This document shows, piece by piece, positions 34,915-44,793 of a stretch of 64,000 bases of DNA. Every line of letters begins with the position of its first letter. The first letter of the stretch is position 1. The notes under the pieces are model-generated. The model worked only from the letters and a program-made list of their open reading frames with translations, did not search any database and was not told the origin of the DNA. The position numbers and the translations under genes are program-made. Source of the DNA: CAYLRU01 sp964386565 (lineage in GTDB: Bacteria > Desulfobacterota > Desulfobacteria > Desulfobacterales > UBA5616); the NCBI GenBank assembly GCA_964386565.1, contig CAYLRU010000005.1, forward strand, positions 91,521 to 155,520, in the 5' to 3' direction.

Positions 34915-36614
34915 GTTTTTTGATCCAGCATCTCCGTTGCATGGTCCAGCGTTTTTCGGGTAATCCGCTCCCCGCCCAGCATTCTGGCGATTTCCCGGAC
35001 CCGGTCTTTTTTTGGAATGCGGATAATGGCGGTTCTCGTTCTTCCATTCTCCACATATTTTGTAATTTTAAAATGATGGTCGGCGAATTTGGCGATTTGA
35101 GGCAAATGGGTGATGCAAATGACCTGGTGATATCGGGACAAGGCCAGCATTTTCTTCCCCACCACTTCCGCAGTCCCACTCCCGATACCGGCATCAACCT
35201 CGTCAAATACAACGGTCTCCAGGGATTCCGTATTGGCCAGGATCGACTTTAACGCCAGAACGATTCTGGAGAGTTCTCCGCCGGAAGCAATGCCGGCTAA
35301 AGGCTTTAACGCCTCCCCGACATTGGGGGATATCATAAACGTTGCCTGATCCCTGCCGGTATCAAGAATCACCTGGCCGTCACTTACGAGATAGGGATTT
35401 GCAGATTCATCCGCCGGCCGGGCCGTGATCGCCACCAAAAATTTTGTGCCCCCCATTTTCAGGTCGCATAACTCGCGTTCAACCTTTTCAGCCAGCACCA
35501 TCGCCGCTTCCTGCCGTTTTGCGGACAGTTCCCGCACATCCCTGCATAACTGTTCATTCAATTGCGCCAGTTTTGTTTTAACCGACTCGATTTCCCGGCT
35601 GATATTCTCAAGGGAAAAGAGATCGTTTTCGATCTGCACCAACCGATCAAGAACGGCCGCCAGTGATCCGCCGTACTTCCGTTTCAGTTTGGCCAATGTA
35701 TCCAACCGGGCTTCAACCTGCTCCAACCGGTCCGGATCGATCTGAATGGTCTTCAGATATGACCGCAACGCCGCGGTGAGATCCTCCACATGGTATACAG
35801 CCTCTCCGATTCCCTCATGGGTTTTCACCAGCGTCGGGTCGATTTTTGATGCCTTATCCAGGTACCTTGAGGCTTCGGACAGCAATTCAATGACGGATCC
35901 CTGACGATCATAAAGCGCATCGATGCAGGTATTGACGGCTTGATAGAGAAATTCGCCGTTTTTCAGGCGGTTTTTCTCCGTGTTTAAGTCATCGTCTTCA
36001 CCGATATGGATTTCAGCCTCGGTGATTTCTTTCTTCTGGAATTCAAGAAGCGCTGATTGCTGGGCCTGTGTCCGTTCCAGCGCCGACAGGTTGTCCAGTT
36101 CCTTAATCAACGGGATTATCCGGTAATAGCACTGGCGGACACGATCCCGAAGTGTCGTCAATTCTCCGAACTGGTCCAGCACCAGGAGTTGGAAGTCTTC
36201 CCGTAAAAGCCCCTGGTGGGCGTGTTGACCGGAAATACCCGCCAGATTTTCAGTCAGCGACAACAACTGCGATATGGTGGCCGTTCGTCCGTTAATGTAA
36301 ATTTTATGGCGGTTATGGCGGGATATGATTCTTCGGATGAACAACCCGTCCTGGGGATCGAGGTCGTTTTCCTTCATTCTCAGGTAGGTTTTACTTCCGG
36401 GCGTTATTTCAAAACAGGCTTCTATTTCCGCTGTTTCACATCCGGTGCGGATCAGGCCCGAGGACGCCCGTCCCCCTAAAATCAAATTCATCGCATTAAT
36501 AATGATGGATTTGCCGGCCCCGGTTTCTCCGCTTAGGATGGTCAGTCCTTTGGAAAATTCGATACGAAGATCATCAATAATCGCGAAATTTTTTATCGAC
36601 AGCTCACTGAGCAT
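34911..36614 (-). CDS. recN: DNA repair ATPase RecN
   Basis: SMC-like ATPase acting in double-strand-break repair. From the ATG at 36614 the protein has 567 residues: N-terminal Walker A GETGAGKSIIINAM, long central coiled coils with a hinge-like middle, and the C-terminal ABC signature ASGGELSRIVLALK, Walker B TVVFDEVDAGIGSG and the H-loop ITHLPQIAKFADHH. The order and length match RecN. A TTG nine bases upstream (36623) would add three residues. The gene ends by overlapping the downstream kinase start. Confidence 0.95.
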   Translation of the reverse strand: MLSELSIKNFAIIDDLRIEFSKGLTILSGETGAGKSIIINAMNLILGGRASSGLIRTGCETAEIEACFEITPGSKTYLRMKENDLDPQDGLFIRRIISRHNRHKIYINGRTATISQLLSLTENLAGISGQHAHQGLLREDFQLLVLDQFGELTTLRDRVRQCYYRIIPLIKELDNLSALERTQAQQSALLEFQKKEITEAEIHIGEDDDLNTEKNRLKNGEFLYQAVNTCIDALYDRQGSVIELLSEASRYLDKASKIDPTLVKTHEGIGEAVYHVEDLTAALRSYLKTIQIDPDRLEQVEARLDTLAKLKRKYGGSLAAVLDRLVQIENDLFSLENISREIESVKTKLAQLNEQLCRDVRELSAKRQEAAMVLAEKVERELCDLKMGGTKFLVAITARPADESANPYLVSDGQVILDTGRDQATFMISPNVGEALKPLAGIASGGELSRIVLALKSILANTESLETVVFDEVDAGIGSGTAEVVGKKMLALSRYHQVICITHLPQIAKFADHHFKITKYVENGRTRTAIIRIPKKDRVREIARMLGGERITRKTLDHATEMLDQKT

Positions 36615-36634
36615 GATGGTCAACCCGAGAAAAT

Positions 36635-37654
36635 TTAAAATACGCTTCTGGCTTTGGCGATCTTGTCCACATCACCCATCACCACCATTTTCATTCCCCG
36701 GCGGATAATTTCATCCGGGGACGGGTTGAAGATGATTTCATCCCCCGGTCGCCTGACGCCCAATACCAGAAGCTGGTATTGTTCATTCAGCCCGCAATCT
36801 TTCAATGTTTTTCCAATGGCGATGGAATCATCCGATATCCCGACCTCGCTTATTCTCATGGTGCCCTTTTGGCTTCTTAACATCATGTCCAGGAAATCAA
36901 CCGCAGTGGGCCGGATCATTTCAGAAGCCATTCGCAGCGCACCGATGACGTTGGGTGAAACAACCCGGTCTGCCCCGGCTTTTTTGAGCTTTTCCTTCAG
37001 GATGGGATCGGTCATTCTGCTGACGATTCGCATGTGGGGATTCAGCATTCTGGACGTCATCGTGATATACAGGTTGTCCTTATCGGAAGGAAGACAGATA
37101 ATGATGCCGGCAGCTCTTTCGATGCCGGCTTTCAGCAGATTCTGATCATCGGTTGCATCGCCTTCGATATAAAACAGTCCTTCGATCTGTTTGCACCGTT
37201 CAAGTTTGTCGGAATCGCGTTCAATCAGAACAACGGTCTCCCGGTTGCTGACCAGTTCCGCCGCAAGCGGACGGCCGGTTTGTCCGCCGCCGCAAACAAC
37301 ATAATGCCTGCTGAGCTTGTCAATTTGTTTGGCCATCTTGTTTTTCCTCAAAATACCGGATAATTCACCCTCGATAATGAGTGCGGTGATGGTGCTGATG
37401 CCGTACAGGATGATCCCCATCCCCAATGTGATCAGCATCATGGTAAAGACTTTGGCGATTGTATTGCCGGTGATATCAATGACTTCTCCGTATCCCACGG
37501 TTGTCAGTGAAATCACGGTCATGTACACGCAATCCAGGTAACTTTCCTTCCCGTTGAGAATGATGTAATATCCGCTGCTCCCGAAAGCAACAATCATTAT
37601 AATGGACAGCAGGATCAGGTATAATCTTCTTTTAATACCCAATTTCAACCTCAC
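36635..37654 (-). CDS. Two-TM potassium channel with RCK (TrkA-N/TrkA-C) domains
   Basis: A 339-residue paralogue of the protein at 8662-9666. Two membrane helices enclose the pore loop with an intact selectivity filter LTTVGYGE; the RCK part begins HYVVCGGGQTGRPL (the usual GxGxxG variant) and is followed by a TrkA-C domain near 250-330. It is predicted to conduct K+ under nucleotide or ion control. It stands 20 nt upstream of the recN start region and 231 nt downstream of iorB. Confidence 0.92.
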   Translation of the reverse strand: MRLKLGIKRRLYLILLSIIMIVAFGSSGYYIILNGKESYLDCVYMTVISLTTVGYGEVIDITGNTIAKVFTMMLITLGMGIILYGISTITALIIEGELSGILRKNKMAKQIDKLSRHYVVCGGGQTGRPLAAELVSNRETVVLIERDSDKLERCKQIEGLFYIEGDATDDQNLLKAGIERAAGIIICLPSDKDNLYITMTSRMLNPHMRIVSRMTDPILKEKLKKAGADRVVSPNVIGALRMASEMIRPTAVDFLDMMLRSQKGTMRISEVGISDDSIAIGKTLKDCGLNEQYQLLVLGVRRPGDEIIFNPSPDEIIRRGMKMVVMGDVDKIAKARSVF

Positions 37655-37885
37655 GAATCAAAGCAGCTTCAACATCCTGCCGAAGGCGGAACCCGACAGC
37701 GTTGTTGCGGCCCGGCTGAAAATACCGGCATGTCACCCAAATGTGCCGTTTTTTCGCCGGAGCGCACCTTGCCCTTGAACCTGATTCGATGTTACGAAAC
37801 CGCTTTCATGCATGTTACACGATCGATATCCGGGTTCAGACCGAATTTATGGGGTTGCGGAAAGAAAAAACTGCAGAACGGGTTG

Positions 37886-38482
37886 TTATTTTCCTCTGGA
37901 AGCGCTTTCAAATCCAAGGTCAAAGGCCTTTAAGTTCGTTTCTACAAAATTCGATCTGGTTTTCGTCGAAATCACCGTTTTCACATCATCCACGGACAAC
38001 GGAAGAACACCGGTCTTGATCAGGACGCCGAGCAGGACCATGTTCACGGCCATGATATTACCCGCTTTTTCAGCAAGGCCCGCAGCATGCACGGCAATCA
38101 ATTTTTTTGTTTTTCCGCGGATGATGGTCTGGATTTCATCAATATCCGGGTACACCCCCTGACCGGTGGTGACGGTAAACGGCGGAATGGGCGCGAGATT
38201 GGTGATGACCACGGTCTCCGGGTTGCACTTGTTTAACGCCCTTAGGGTTTCGCACGGTTCAAATCCCACCAGGACATCGGCCTGGCCGTCGGAAATAATG
38301 GTGCTTTGGGCGTCTCCGAAAACCATGGCAGACTCCACCACGCCACCCCTCTGGGCCATACCGTGAATCTCGCTCATCCGGACCGGAATGCCGGCGGCAA
38401 GCGCGACCTCTCCCAAAACCCTGGATGCCAGAAGATTTCCCTGTCCGCCTACTGCAACTATGATCAATCGGGTCGTTTTCAC
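37886..38482 (-). CDS. iorB: Indolepyruvate:ferredoxin oxidoreductase, beta subunit
   Basis: Small subunit of the enzyme that oxidatively decarboxylates aryl pyruvates (from aromatic amino acid transamination) to acyl-CoA with ferredoxin reduction. The 198 residues form the gamma-type domain of 2-oxoacid:ferredoxin oxidoreductases: GGQGNLLASRVLGEVALAAG near the start, EIHGMAQRGGVVESAMVFG, and DVLVGFEPCETLRAL. It lies 162 nt downstream of iorA on the same strand; that gap can fold into a long imperfect hairpin. Confidence 0.93.
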   Translation of the reverse strand: MKTTRLIIVAVGGQGNLLASRVLGEVALAAGIPVRMSEIHGMAQRGGVVESAMVFGDAQSTIISDGQADVLVGFEPCETLRALNKCNPETVVITNLAPIPPFTVTTGQGVYPDIDEIQTIIRGKTKKLIAVHAAGLAEKAGNIMAVNMVLLGVLIKTGVLPLSVDDVKTVISTKTRSNFVETNLKAFDLGFESASRGK

Positions 38483-38569
38483 TATAATTATCCTAATGTA
38501 TTTTAAATGACGCTGTTTATCCAGACGATTATTTCTTATCCCGGAACCTGTGCCGGCATTTGTTATCCA

Positions 38570-38637
38570 GGTTGGGTGTTGCGAGTGGCAAATTCAATAT
38601 CCGGCAATGCAGAAAAAACAACTCTCAATGCCCAACC
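38570..38637 (-). promoter_or_regulatory. Long imperfect hairpin between iorA and iorB
   Basis: Positions 38570-38585 and 38622-38637 can pair over 16 bp with G-U wobbles and a 36-nt loop. It lies between the iorA stop and the iorB start in the iorAB transcript and has no T run, so processing, partial termination or mRNA stability control are possible. Confidence 0.4.
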
Positions 38638-38644
38638 CGGCCGT

Positions 38645-40501
38645 TTAAGGATTTTTTAACGGCAAAATCGCATTCTCGGGGCAAATTTGCGCGCAGACGG
38701 CACATCCCACGCACAGGGTGGGATCGATTTTAACTTTTTCACCATCGAGAAAAAACGCCGGGCAGGCCAGCTCGTTTATACAATTTCGATGGTTTTTACA
38801 TTTGTCGCTGACATAAAAAGGCTTAGCCCTGCCTTTTTTGAGGCTTTTCCCGTACAGCGTGCAGAGTTCCCGGGAAATGACAACGGATACACCTTTATAA
38901 TGCAATGCCTCTTTTACGGTTTCGATGCTTTTTTTGACGCGGTACGGTTGAATCACCGATACGTGGGGAACCCCCACGGCCTTCACCACCGACTCTAGGG
39001 AAACCTGCTGATATTCATTTAAATTCAACCGGGTCATATCCACACCCGGATGGGGTTGATGGCCGGTCATCGCGGTGGTGCCGTTGTCTAAAATCACCAT
39101 GGTCAGGTTATGCCGGTTAAACACCGCATTGATTAACCCGGGTATGCCGGAATGGAAAAATGTGGAATCGCCGATAAAGGAGATGACTTTCTTGTCGGTG
39201 ACCTTTGAAAAACCGCAACCGGTTCCAAAAGAAGACCCCATGCAAATTAAAAAATCCCCCATGGACAACGGGGGAAAAAAACCCAGCGTATAGCACCCGA
39301 TATCGGTGGTACACATGTAATCCATATTTTCCGCGGCCTTTTTGACCACATAAAATGTGGCCCGATGGGAACACCCCGGGCACAGGCTCGGCGGACGAAC
39401 GGGAAGCCGGGGCACATCCGACAGATCGAGCTTTGTTTCCGCCGATGCGGATGAAATCCCGAAATAAGCGGTGATCACGCGTTTTACGGTTTCAGGGTCG
39501 AATTCATACAGCCGGGAAAAAAGTCCCTCACCTTTGCCGGCAATGGGAAGGGTGAGTCCCGCCTCCTGGGCAAAGGCCTTGACCGCCTCCTCCATGAACG
39601 GTTCCTGTTCTTCAACGACCAGCACTTTTTTACAGTCTTTTAAAAATTCTTTTACGGTATTTTCGGGCATGGGATTTGAAAACCCGATACGGAGAATCTT
39701 AACCGCATTTTCAATATTCAACTCTTTTACGGCGTCAGCAACATACAGGTAACTCACCCCGTTGCAGATAATGCCGAAATCACCCGAACCCGTCACGCTG
39801 TTGACCGGTGAACCGTCACTCAGCCGCTCGGCCTTTTCGATGTTTTTTAACAGCTTGGCATGAAGATTCCGTGAGACGGCCGGTACGGCCACGTAATTGA
39901 ACGGGTCCCGGGTAAAATCACCGCAGGTCTTTCTCTGCCTCATTTTCCCCAGCTCCACCACCGCTGTTGAGTGATTGATCCGGGTCGTAGTCCTGAAAAT
40001 AACCGGTTCGTGCAGTTCTTCGGACAGTTCAAAGGCGTATTGAACCATTTCCCTTGCTTCTCCAACCGATGACGGCTCCACCATGGGAAGTCCGGATAAT
40101 TTTGCGTAATACCGGTTGTCCTGTTCATTCTGACTTGAAAACATGAAGGGATCATCCGCACAAACGATCACCAAACCGGCTTTTACCCCCAGGTAGGCCA
40201 GGGTCATCAGCACATCGGCAGCAACATTCAACCCCACATGCTTCATGATACACATGCTCCTGACCCCGCTGTTGGCCGATGCGGCCGCCACCTCCAGCGC
40301 AACTTTTTCATTGATACTGTATTCGAAATAAAGATCGGTTTCTTTTGATATGTCAAAAAAATTCATCGATATTTCGGATGACGGCGTACCGGGATAGGTG
40401 GTGGCCACGGCAACACCCGCCTCAATGGCCCCCCTGGCAATGGCTTCATTTCCCAAAAGAAACATCTTTTTTCCGGGATGGTCTTCAAGCAGTTTGTGCA
40501 T
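38645..40501 (-). CDS. iorA: Indolepyruvate:ferredoxin oxidoreductase, alpha subunit
   Basis: Large subunit of the IorAB complex, with thiamine diphosphate and iron-sulfur centres. The 618 residues show the pyrimidine-binding half (GNEAIARGAIEAGVAVATTYPGTPSSEI), a middle domain, the TPP-binding half with DIGCYTLGFFPPL and GDSTFFHSGIPGLINAV, and a C-terminal ferredoxin-like pattern CKNHRNCINELACPAF with CVGCAVCAQICPENAI. This is the standard IorA architecture. It has a strong promoter and is followed by iorB; together they suggest use of aromatic amino acids or the reverse synthesis. Confidence 0.95.
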   Translation of the reverse strand: MHKLLEDHPGKKMFLLGNEAIARGAIEAGVAVATTYPGTPSSEISMNFFDISKETDLYFEYSINEKVALEVAAASANSGVRSMCIMKHVGLNVAADVLMTLAYLGVKAGLVIVCADDPFMFSSQNEQDNRYYAKLSGLPMVEPSSVGEAREMVQYAFELSEELHEPVIFRTTTRINHSTAVVELGKMRQRKTCGDFTRDPFNYVAVPAVSRNLHAKLLKNIEKAERLSDGSPVNSVTGSGDFGIICNGVSYLYVADAVKELNIENAVKILRIGFSNPMPENTVKEFLKDCKKVLVVEEQEPFMEEAVKAFAQEAGLTLPIAGKGEGLFSRLYEFDPETVKRVITAYFGISSASAETKLDLSDVPRLPVRPPSLCPGCSHRATFYVVKKAAENMDYMCTTDIGCYTLGFFPPLSMGDFLICMGSSFGTGCGFSKVTDKKVISFIGDSTFFHSGIPGLINAVFNRHNLTMVILDNGTTAMTGHQPHPGVDMTRLNLNEYQQVSLESVVKAVGVPHVSVIQPYRVKKSIETVKEALHYKGVSVVISRELCTLYGKSLKKGRAKPFYVSDKCKNHRNCINELACPAFFLDGEKVKIDPTLCVGCAVCAQICPENAILPLKNP

Positions 40502-40568
40502 TTCCGTATCCTTACACTGGCTGAAATGGTTGGCATTGACGCTCGGATCCGCTCATTTTGAGCAAATT

Positions 40569-40596
40569 ATTATAACAAGCATGCAGCAGGTGTAAA
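40569..40596 (-). promoter_or_regulatory. Promoter of iorAB
   Basis: On the minus strand TTTACA (40596-40591) and a perfect TATAAT (40574-40569) are spaced by 16 nt. Transcription would begin near 40562, about 60 nt before the iorA ATG. Confidence 0.7.
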
Positions 40597-40737
40597 GCAT
40601 TTTTTGGAGTGTTGATTTGAAAAGACCTTTACAAAGCCAAATCCATGATTTATAACAATAACCCATTCTATTTCTGAAGATATATTTAATAAAAACAGAT
40701 AATAATGAATGCAATTCATTTGCTGTAAGAGGCTTTT

Positions 40738-41361
40738 GTGCAAAACAATACGACCCTTGTTATCGCCACACGCAATAAAGGAAAAATCGCCGAACTTAGG
40801 GACCTGCTGAACGGTTTTCCGGTTACCCTCAAAGATCTTAACGAATTTGGACCCATTCCGTCCGTGGAAGAAGATGGAGATACCTTTGATGAAAATGCTT
40901 ACAGGAAAGCCGCCTTCACTGCAAAGGTTCTCGGGCTGCCTGCCATGGCTGATGATTCCGGGCTTCTGGTGGAAGCGCTGAACGGTGCCCCAGGGGTTCA
41001 TTCCGCCCGGTATGGCGGAGATGAGGCTACGGACGAAGAGCGATGCATGAAACTTCTCCGTGAAATGGACGGTTTGGAAAACCGGAACGCCACCTTTGAG
41101 TGCGTGGTATCCATTGCCGTGCCGTCGGGTCCGGCATTGACGTATGAAGGTCGTTGTGAAGGGATAATCACGTTTTCGCCCATGGGTGAAAACGGGTTCG
41201 GCTACGACCCGGTTTTTTATTATCCACCGTTGAAAAAAACCTTTGCCCAGCTTTCCATGGCGGAAAAAAATCAGGTCAGCCACCGGGGGAAAGTGCTGCA
41301 CGAAATTCGGGACGAGTTTGAAAAAATTTTAAAATGGATCCGGTGGCATATGCCGGCCTGA
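40738..41361 (+). CDS. rdgB: dITP/XTP pyrophosphatase (RdgB/HAM1 family), GTG start
   Basis: Hydrolyses non-canonical purine triphosphates (dITP, XTP) to keep them out of DNA. The 207-residue protein starts LVIATRNKGKIAELRDLL, contains ADDSGLLVEALNGAPGVHSARYGG and ends with the substrate-binding segment FGYDPVF and SHRGKVL; all are family hallmarks. The start is GTG at 40738, chosen because AAGAGG lies 5 nt upstream and the protein then begins at the expected place. A 243-residue frame opposite this gene is a shadow. Confidence 0.95.
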   Translation: MQNNTTLVIATRNKGKIAELRDLLNGFPVTLKDLNEFGPIPSVEEDGDTFDENAYRKAAFTAKVLGLPAMADDSGLLVEALNGAPGVHSARYGGDEATDEERCMKLLREMDGLENRNATFECVVSIAVPSGPALTYEGRCEGIITFSPMGENGFGYDPVFYYPPLKKTFAQLSMAEKNQVSHRGKVLHEIRDEFEKILKWIRWHMPA

Positions 41362-41494
41362 GCGGCGATGATATATAGGCAATGAGAAAACAAGCCGGAT
41401 TGACGTACATCACCCCAGGTGGTTTTTAACGGCAACCAGCATCGGGCTGACGTCAATATCACTTTAATTGCTCAGGGATAAGGAGTCGAATGAG

Positions 41495-43465
41495 ATGAAC
41501 GAAAGTAACGATCGGTTTGACATCGTAAGGAAGATCGGCGGTATCACATCCACAGATCAGGCAATCGAGGTCTTCAAGAGCAGGATGTCCCCGAAACACC
41601 TGTCGAGAATCCAGGAAATCCGGAATCCGGATGTACTGCTGAAAATCGCCAATTCGATTGTGATGTGCGAACCCGAAGACGTCTATGTCAATACGGGCTC
41701 GGAAGAAGACAGGCAGTTTATCCGGGACCTTGCATTGAAAAAGGGGGAGGAATCCGCGTTGCCCATGGATAACCACACCATCCATTTTGATTTAAAGGAG
41801 GAACAGGGGCGGATTATCGACCGGACATTTTATATTGTCAATGCAGACGAAGTGGTCAGTTCCCTTGCCAATAAAATGTTAAGGGATAAGGCATGCCTGG
41901 AAATCAAGGAAAAAATGTGCGGCATCATGAAGGGCATGGTCATGATTGTCGGTTTTTATTCCCGGGGTCCTGTCGGCGCCTTTGCCTCCAACCCGGCTCT
42001 GGAAATCACCAGCTCCGCCTATGTCGCTCACAGTGCCGAAATCCTTTACCGGAATGCCTACCATGCATTTGACCGTGAAGTGGAGCGCCAGAATCATTTT
42101 TTCGCAAACATCCACAGCGAAGGGCTGAACCGGCCCGAGGATTTGCCCCATGCCCGTGTTTTTATGGACAGGAAATTCCAGACCACTTACAGTTTCAACT
42201 GCACCTATGCCGGAAACACCCTGTTACTGAAAAAAGGGAATCATCGTTTTGCCGTGGATAAAGCGGTATATCAAAACCGGGGAAACGAGCTTTCGGAGCA
42301 CATGTTCATCACCGGCATAGAAAATGCGAACGGACGGATAACGTGGTGTGCCGGCGCCGCGCCCAGCGGATGCGGCAAGACAACGACCGCCATGGCCGGC
42401 CATCATTTCATCGGTGATGATCTGGCGCAGATGTGGATCGCGGAAGACGGCACGATCCGTTCCATCAACCCGGAGTGCGGCATCTTCGGCATTGTTGAGG
42501 ACGTGAACCAGGAGGGTGACCCCAAGTTAATGGAGGTGTTGAGAAGCAAGAAGACCGAAGTGATCTGGTCCAATGTGCTGATCGATGAAAATGGTGTGCC
42601 CCACTGGACCGGTAACGGCGAACCAGTCCCGGAAAAAGGAATCAACTTTCAGGGTGAATGGAAAAAGGGCATGACGGATGAAAACGGAAAACCCATTCCC
42701 ATATCCCATCCCAACGCCCGCTGCACCCTCTCGTCTTCCGCCTTGGCCAACTACTCCGAACTGGCCGAGGATCCGGCCGGCGTGGAAACACGGGTCATCA
42801 CGTACAGCGGCCGGGACAGCGACACCATGCCGCCCATATGGGCCGCCAAAAATCCGGACCACGGCGTTGTCATCGGTGCCTGCATCGTGTCGGCGGCAAC
42901 CGCAACGGAAGTGGGTGCCACGGGCGTCAAGCGTGCACCCTGGGCCAATGCCCCCTTCATCCCGGGATCATTGGGCGATTACATGGACGCACAATTCCGG
43001 TTCTTCAACAATCCGAAAATCAGAAAGGACAGGCAGCCGGTGATGGCCGGGTTAAACTATTTCCTGACCCATGAAGCCAGGGGCGGAACCGGTAAGAAGC
43101 TGCTGGGGGAAAAACGGGATGTCAAGGTCTGGCTGGCATGGCTCGAACGCCTGGTGAACAATGAGGTTTCATTTATTTTAACCCCCATCGGGAAAATACC
43201 CAGGTATGAAGATTTAAAAAGCATGTTTGCGTCGATCATCGACAAGGACTACCCGGAAGACCTTTATAACAAGCAGTTTTCCCTGTACGTGGACAATATT
43301 CTGGCGCGAATCGATCTTCAGATGGAAGCCTATGCCAGGGAACCCGATATCCCGAAAAAGCTTTTTGAAATCTTGAACGAACAGCGTACCGGACTTACCG
43401 ATCTGAAAGAAAAATACGGTCCGATTGTACCGCCTTCAGATCTCATTCAATACAACAACCGGTAA
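41495..43465 (+). CDS. pckG: Phosphoenolpyruvate carboxykinase (GTP), divergent form
   Basis: Interconverts oxaloacetate and phosphoenolpyruvate plus CO2 with GTP/GDP. From the ATG at 41495 (AAGGAG 9 nt upstream) the protein has 656 residues. It resembles GTP-type PEPCK in length and in GPVGAFASNPALEITSSAYVAHS-like and GRDSDTMPPIW segments. The nucleotide loop, FPSACGKTN in the classical family, reads APSGCGKTTT here with Cys293 and Lys295. The active-site cysteine is kept, so activity is likely, but it belongs to a divergent clade and nucleotide preference should be regarded as unproven. Confidence 0.8.
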   Translation: MNESNDRFDIVRKIGGITSTDQAIEVFKSRMSPKHLSRIQEIRNPDVLLKIANSIVMCEPEDVYVNTGSEEDRQFIRDLALKKGEESALPMDNHTIHFDLKEEQGRIIDRTFYIVNADEVVSSLANKMLRDKACLEIKEKMCGIMKGMVMIVGFYSRGPVGAFASNPALEITSSAYVAHSAEILYRNAYHAFDREVERQNHFFANIHSEGLNRPEDLPHARVFMDRKFQTTYSFNCTYAGNTLLLKKGNHRFAVDKAVYQNRGNELSEHMFITGIENANGRITWCAGAAPSGCGKTTTAMAGHHFIGDDLAQMWIAEDGTIRSINPECGIFGIVEDVNQEGDPKLMEVLRSKKTEVIWSNVLIDENGVPHWTGNGEPVPEKGINFQGEWKKGMTDENGKPIPISHPNARCTLSSSALANYSELAEDPAGVETRVITYSGRDSDTMPPIWAAKNPDHGVVIGACIVSAATATEVGATGVKRAPWANAPFIPGSLGDYMDAQFRFFNNPKIRKDRQPVMAGLNYFLTHEARGGTGKKLLGEKRDVKVWLAWLERLVNNEVSFILTPIGKIPRYEDLKSMFASIIDKDYPEDLYNKQFSLYVDNILARIDLQMEAYAREPDIPKKLFEILNEQRTGLTDLKEKYGPIVPPSDLIQYNNR

Positions 43466-43538
43466 GGTCCGTTTTCATCAACCGACAGGTGACGGGCGGC
43501 GGTCTGAATACCGCTGCCCATATTTTTTTTTGGTCGTT

Positions 43539-44792
43539 ATGGCGCATCCTGAACAATCCATCCTGAACGACATTTTCAACCGCCGCATGCTGGTCGCCTT
43601 ACTAATGGGGTTTTCCTCCGGCCTGCCGTTGCTGTTGACCCTGTCGGTCCTGCAGGCCTGGATGACGGACGAAGGGGTGAATCTGACCGTAATCGGTTTT
43701 ATGAACCTTGTGGGACTGCCTTACGTGTTGAAGTTTCTTTGGGCGCCGTTGGTTGACCGGTTCACCCTGCCCGTTTTCGGCCGGCGCAGGGGGTGGCTGC
43801 TCATTTTCCAAATCGCCCTGATGATGGCCATCTACGCACTGGGATCAACCGATCCGGTTAAAAGCCCCCTGCTTCTCACCATTGCCGCTTTCCTGGTGAC
43901 ATTTTTCAGCGCATCCCAGGATATCGTTGTGGATGCCTATCGAAGAGAAGACTTGCCCGATGAAGAACTGGGTCTGGGTGCGTCTCTTTATATCAACGGA
44001 TACAGGACGGGAATGCTCTTGGCCTCAGGCGGCGGGTTGATCCTGGCGGACCATATTCCGTTTTCCATGGTCTATTTTATCATGGCGGCCTGCATGCTGC
44101 CGGGCATTATCACCACCGTGTTGACCCCGGAGCCGGATATCGCCGCCGGTGTTCCGAAAACCATGAAAGAAGCCGTTATCGATCCCTTGACCGAATACTT
44201 CAACCGAAAGAATGCCTTATGGATATTGGCGTTTATATTGTTTTATAAAATCGGTGACGCCATGGCCGGCGCCATCACAACGCCTTTTTATCTGAATATC
44301 GGTTTTTCAAAATCGGAAATCGGCACCGTTGTTAAAATTTTCGGATTCTGGGCCACCGTTGCCGGCGGCCTGGCCGGAGGAATCATGATGCTCCGGCTGG
44401 GAATTTACCGCAGTCTGTGGTTTTTCGGAATCCTGCAGGCCATTTCCACGGCCGGATTTGCCGTCCTTGCACGGATCGGTCATCATACGGCTGCATTGTC
44501 CGGCATCATCGCTTTCGAGAATTTAAGCAGCGGCATGGGGACCGCCGCCTTTGTCGCGTTTATGGCCAGCATCACCAACAAAAAATTCACGGCCACGCAA
44601 TACGCACTCTTAAGCAGCCTCATGGGAGTTCCCCGGGTGATAGCATCGGCTTTTACCGGACTCATGGCCGAGCACATGGGCTGGGAAAGTTTTTTTATCT
44701 TCTGCACCATCATCGCCATCCCCGGTTTACTCCTCCTGCTCAAATTTGTCCCATTTGCCCACGCAACCCGACAAAACAAAGATATGGAGTAA
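43539..44792 (+). CDS. AmpG-like major facilitator transporter
   Basis: A 417-residue integral membrane protein with about 12 hydrophobic helices. The start LVALLMGFSSGLPLLLTLS, the YVLKFLWAPLVDRF segment after the second helix, and the DIVVDAYRRE motif at helix 5 are those of AmpG, the anhydromuropeptide permease used in cell-wall recycling; close relatives carry other solutes. The start at 43539 begins MAHPEQSIL; an upstream frame to 43425 overlaps pckG and is rejected. The next gene begins one base after the stop codon. Confidence 0.85.
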   Translation: MAHPEQSILNDIFNRRMLVALLMGFSSGLPLLLTLSVLQAWMTDEGVNLTVIGFMNLVGLPYVLKFLWAPLVDRFTLPVFGRRRGWLLIFQIALMMAIYALGSTDPVKSPLLLTIAAFLVTFFSASQDIVVDAYRREDLPDEELGLGASLYINGYRTGMLLASGGGLILADHIPFSMVYFIMAACMLPGIITTVLTPEPDIAAGVPKTMKEAVIDPLTEYFNRKNALWILAFILFYKIGDAMAGAITTPFYLNIGFSKSEIGTVVKIFGFWATVAGGLAGGIMMLRLGIYRSLWFFGILQAISTAGFAVLARIGHHTAALSGIIAFENLSSGMGTAAFVAFMASITNKKFTATQYALLSSLMGVPRVIASAFTGLMAEHMGWESFFIFCTIIAIPGLLLLLKFVPFAHATRQNKDME

Positions 44793-44793
44793 C

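Noticed and set aside
40570..41301. 243-codon minus-strand ORF opposite rdgB
   Set aside because: rdgB has full family motifs, and this ORF runs through the iorAB promoter and has no recognisable domain.
44746..44793. Longer N terminus for the uncharacterised protein
   Set aside because: The extension lies inside the AmpG-like gene, and a GGAG sequence fits the internal ATGs.
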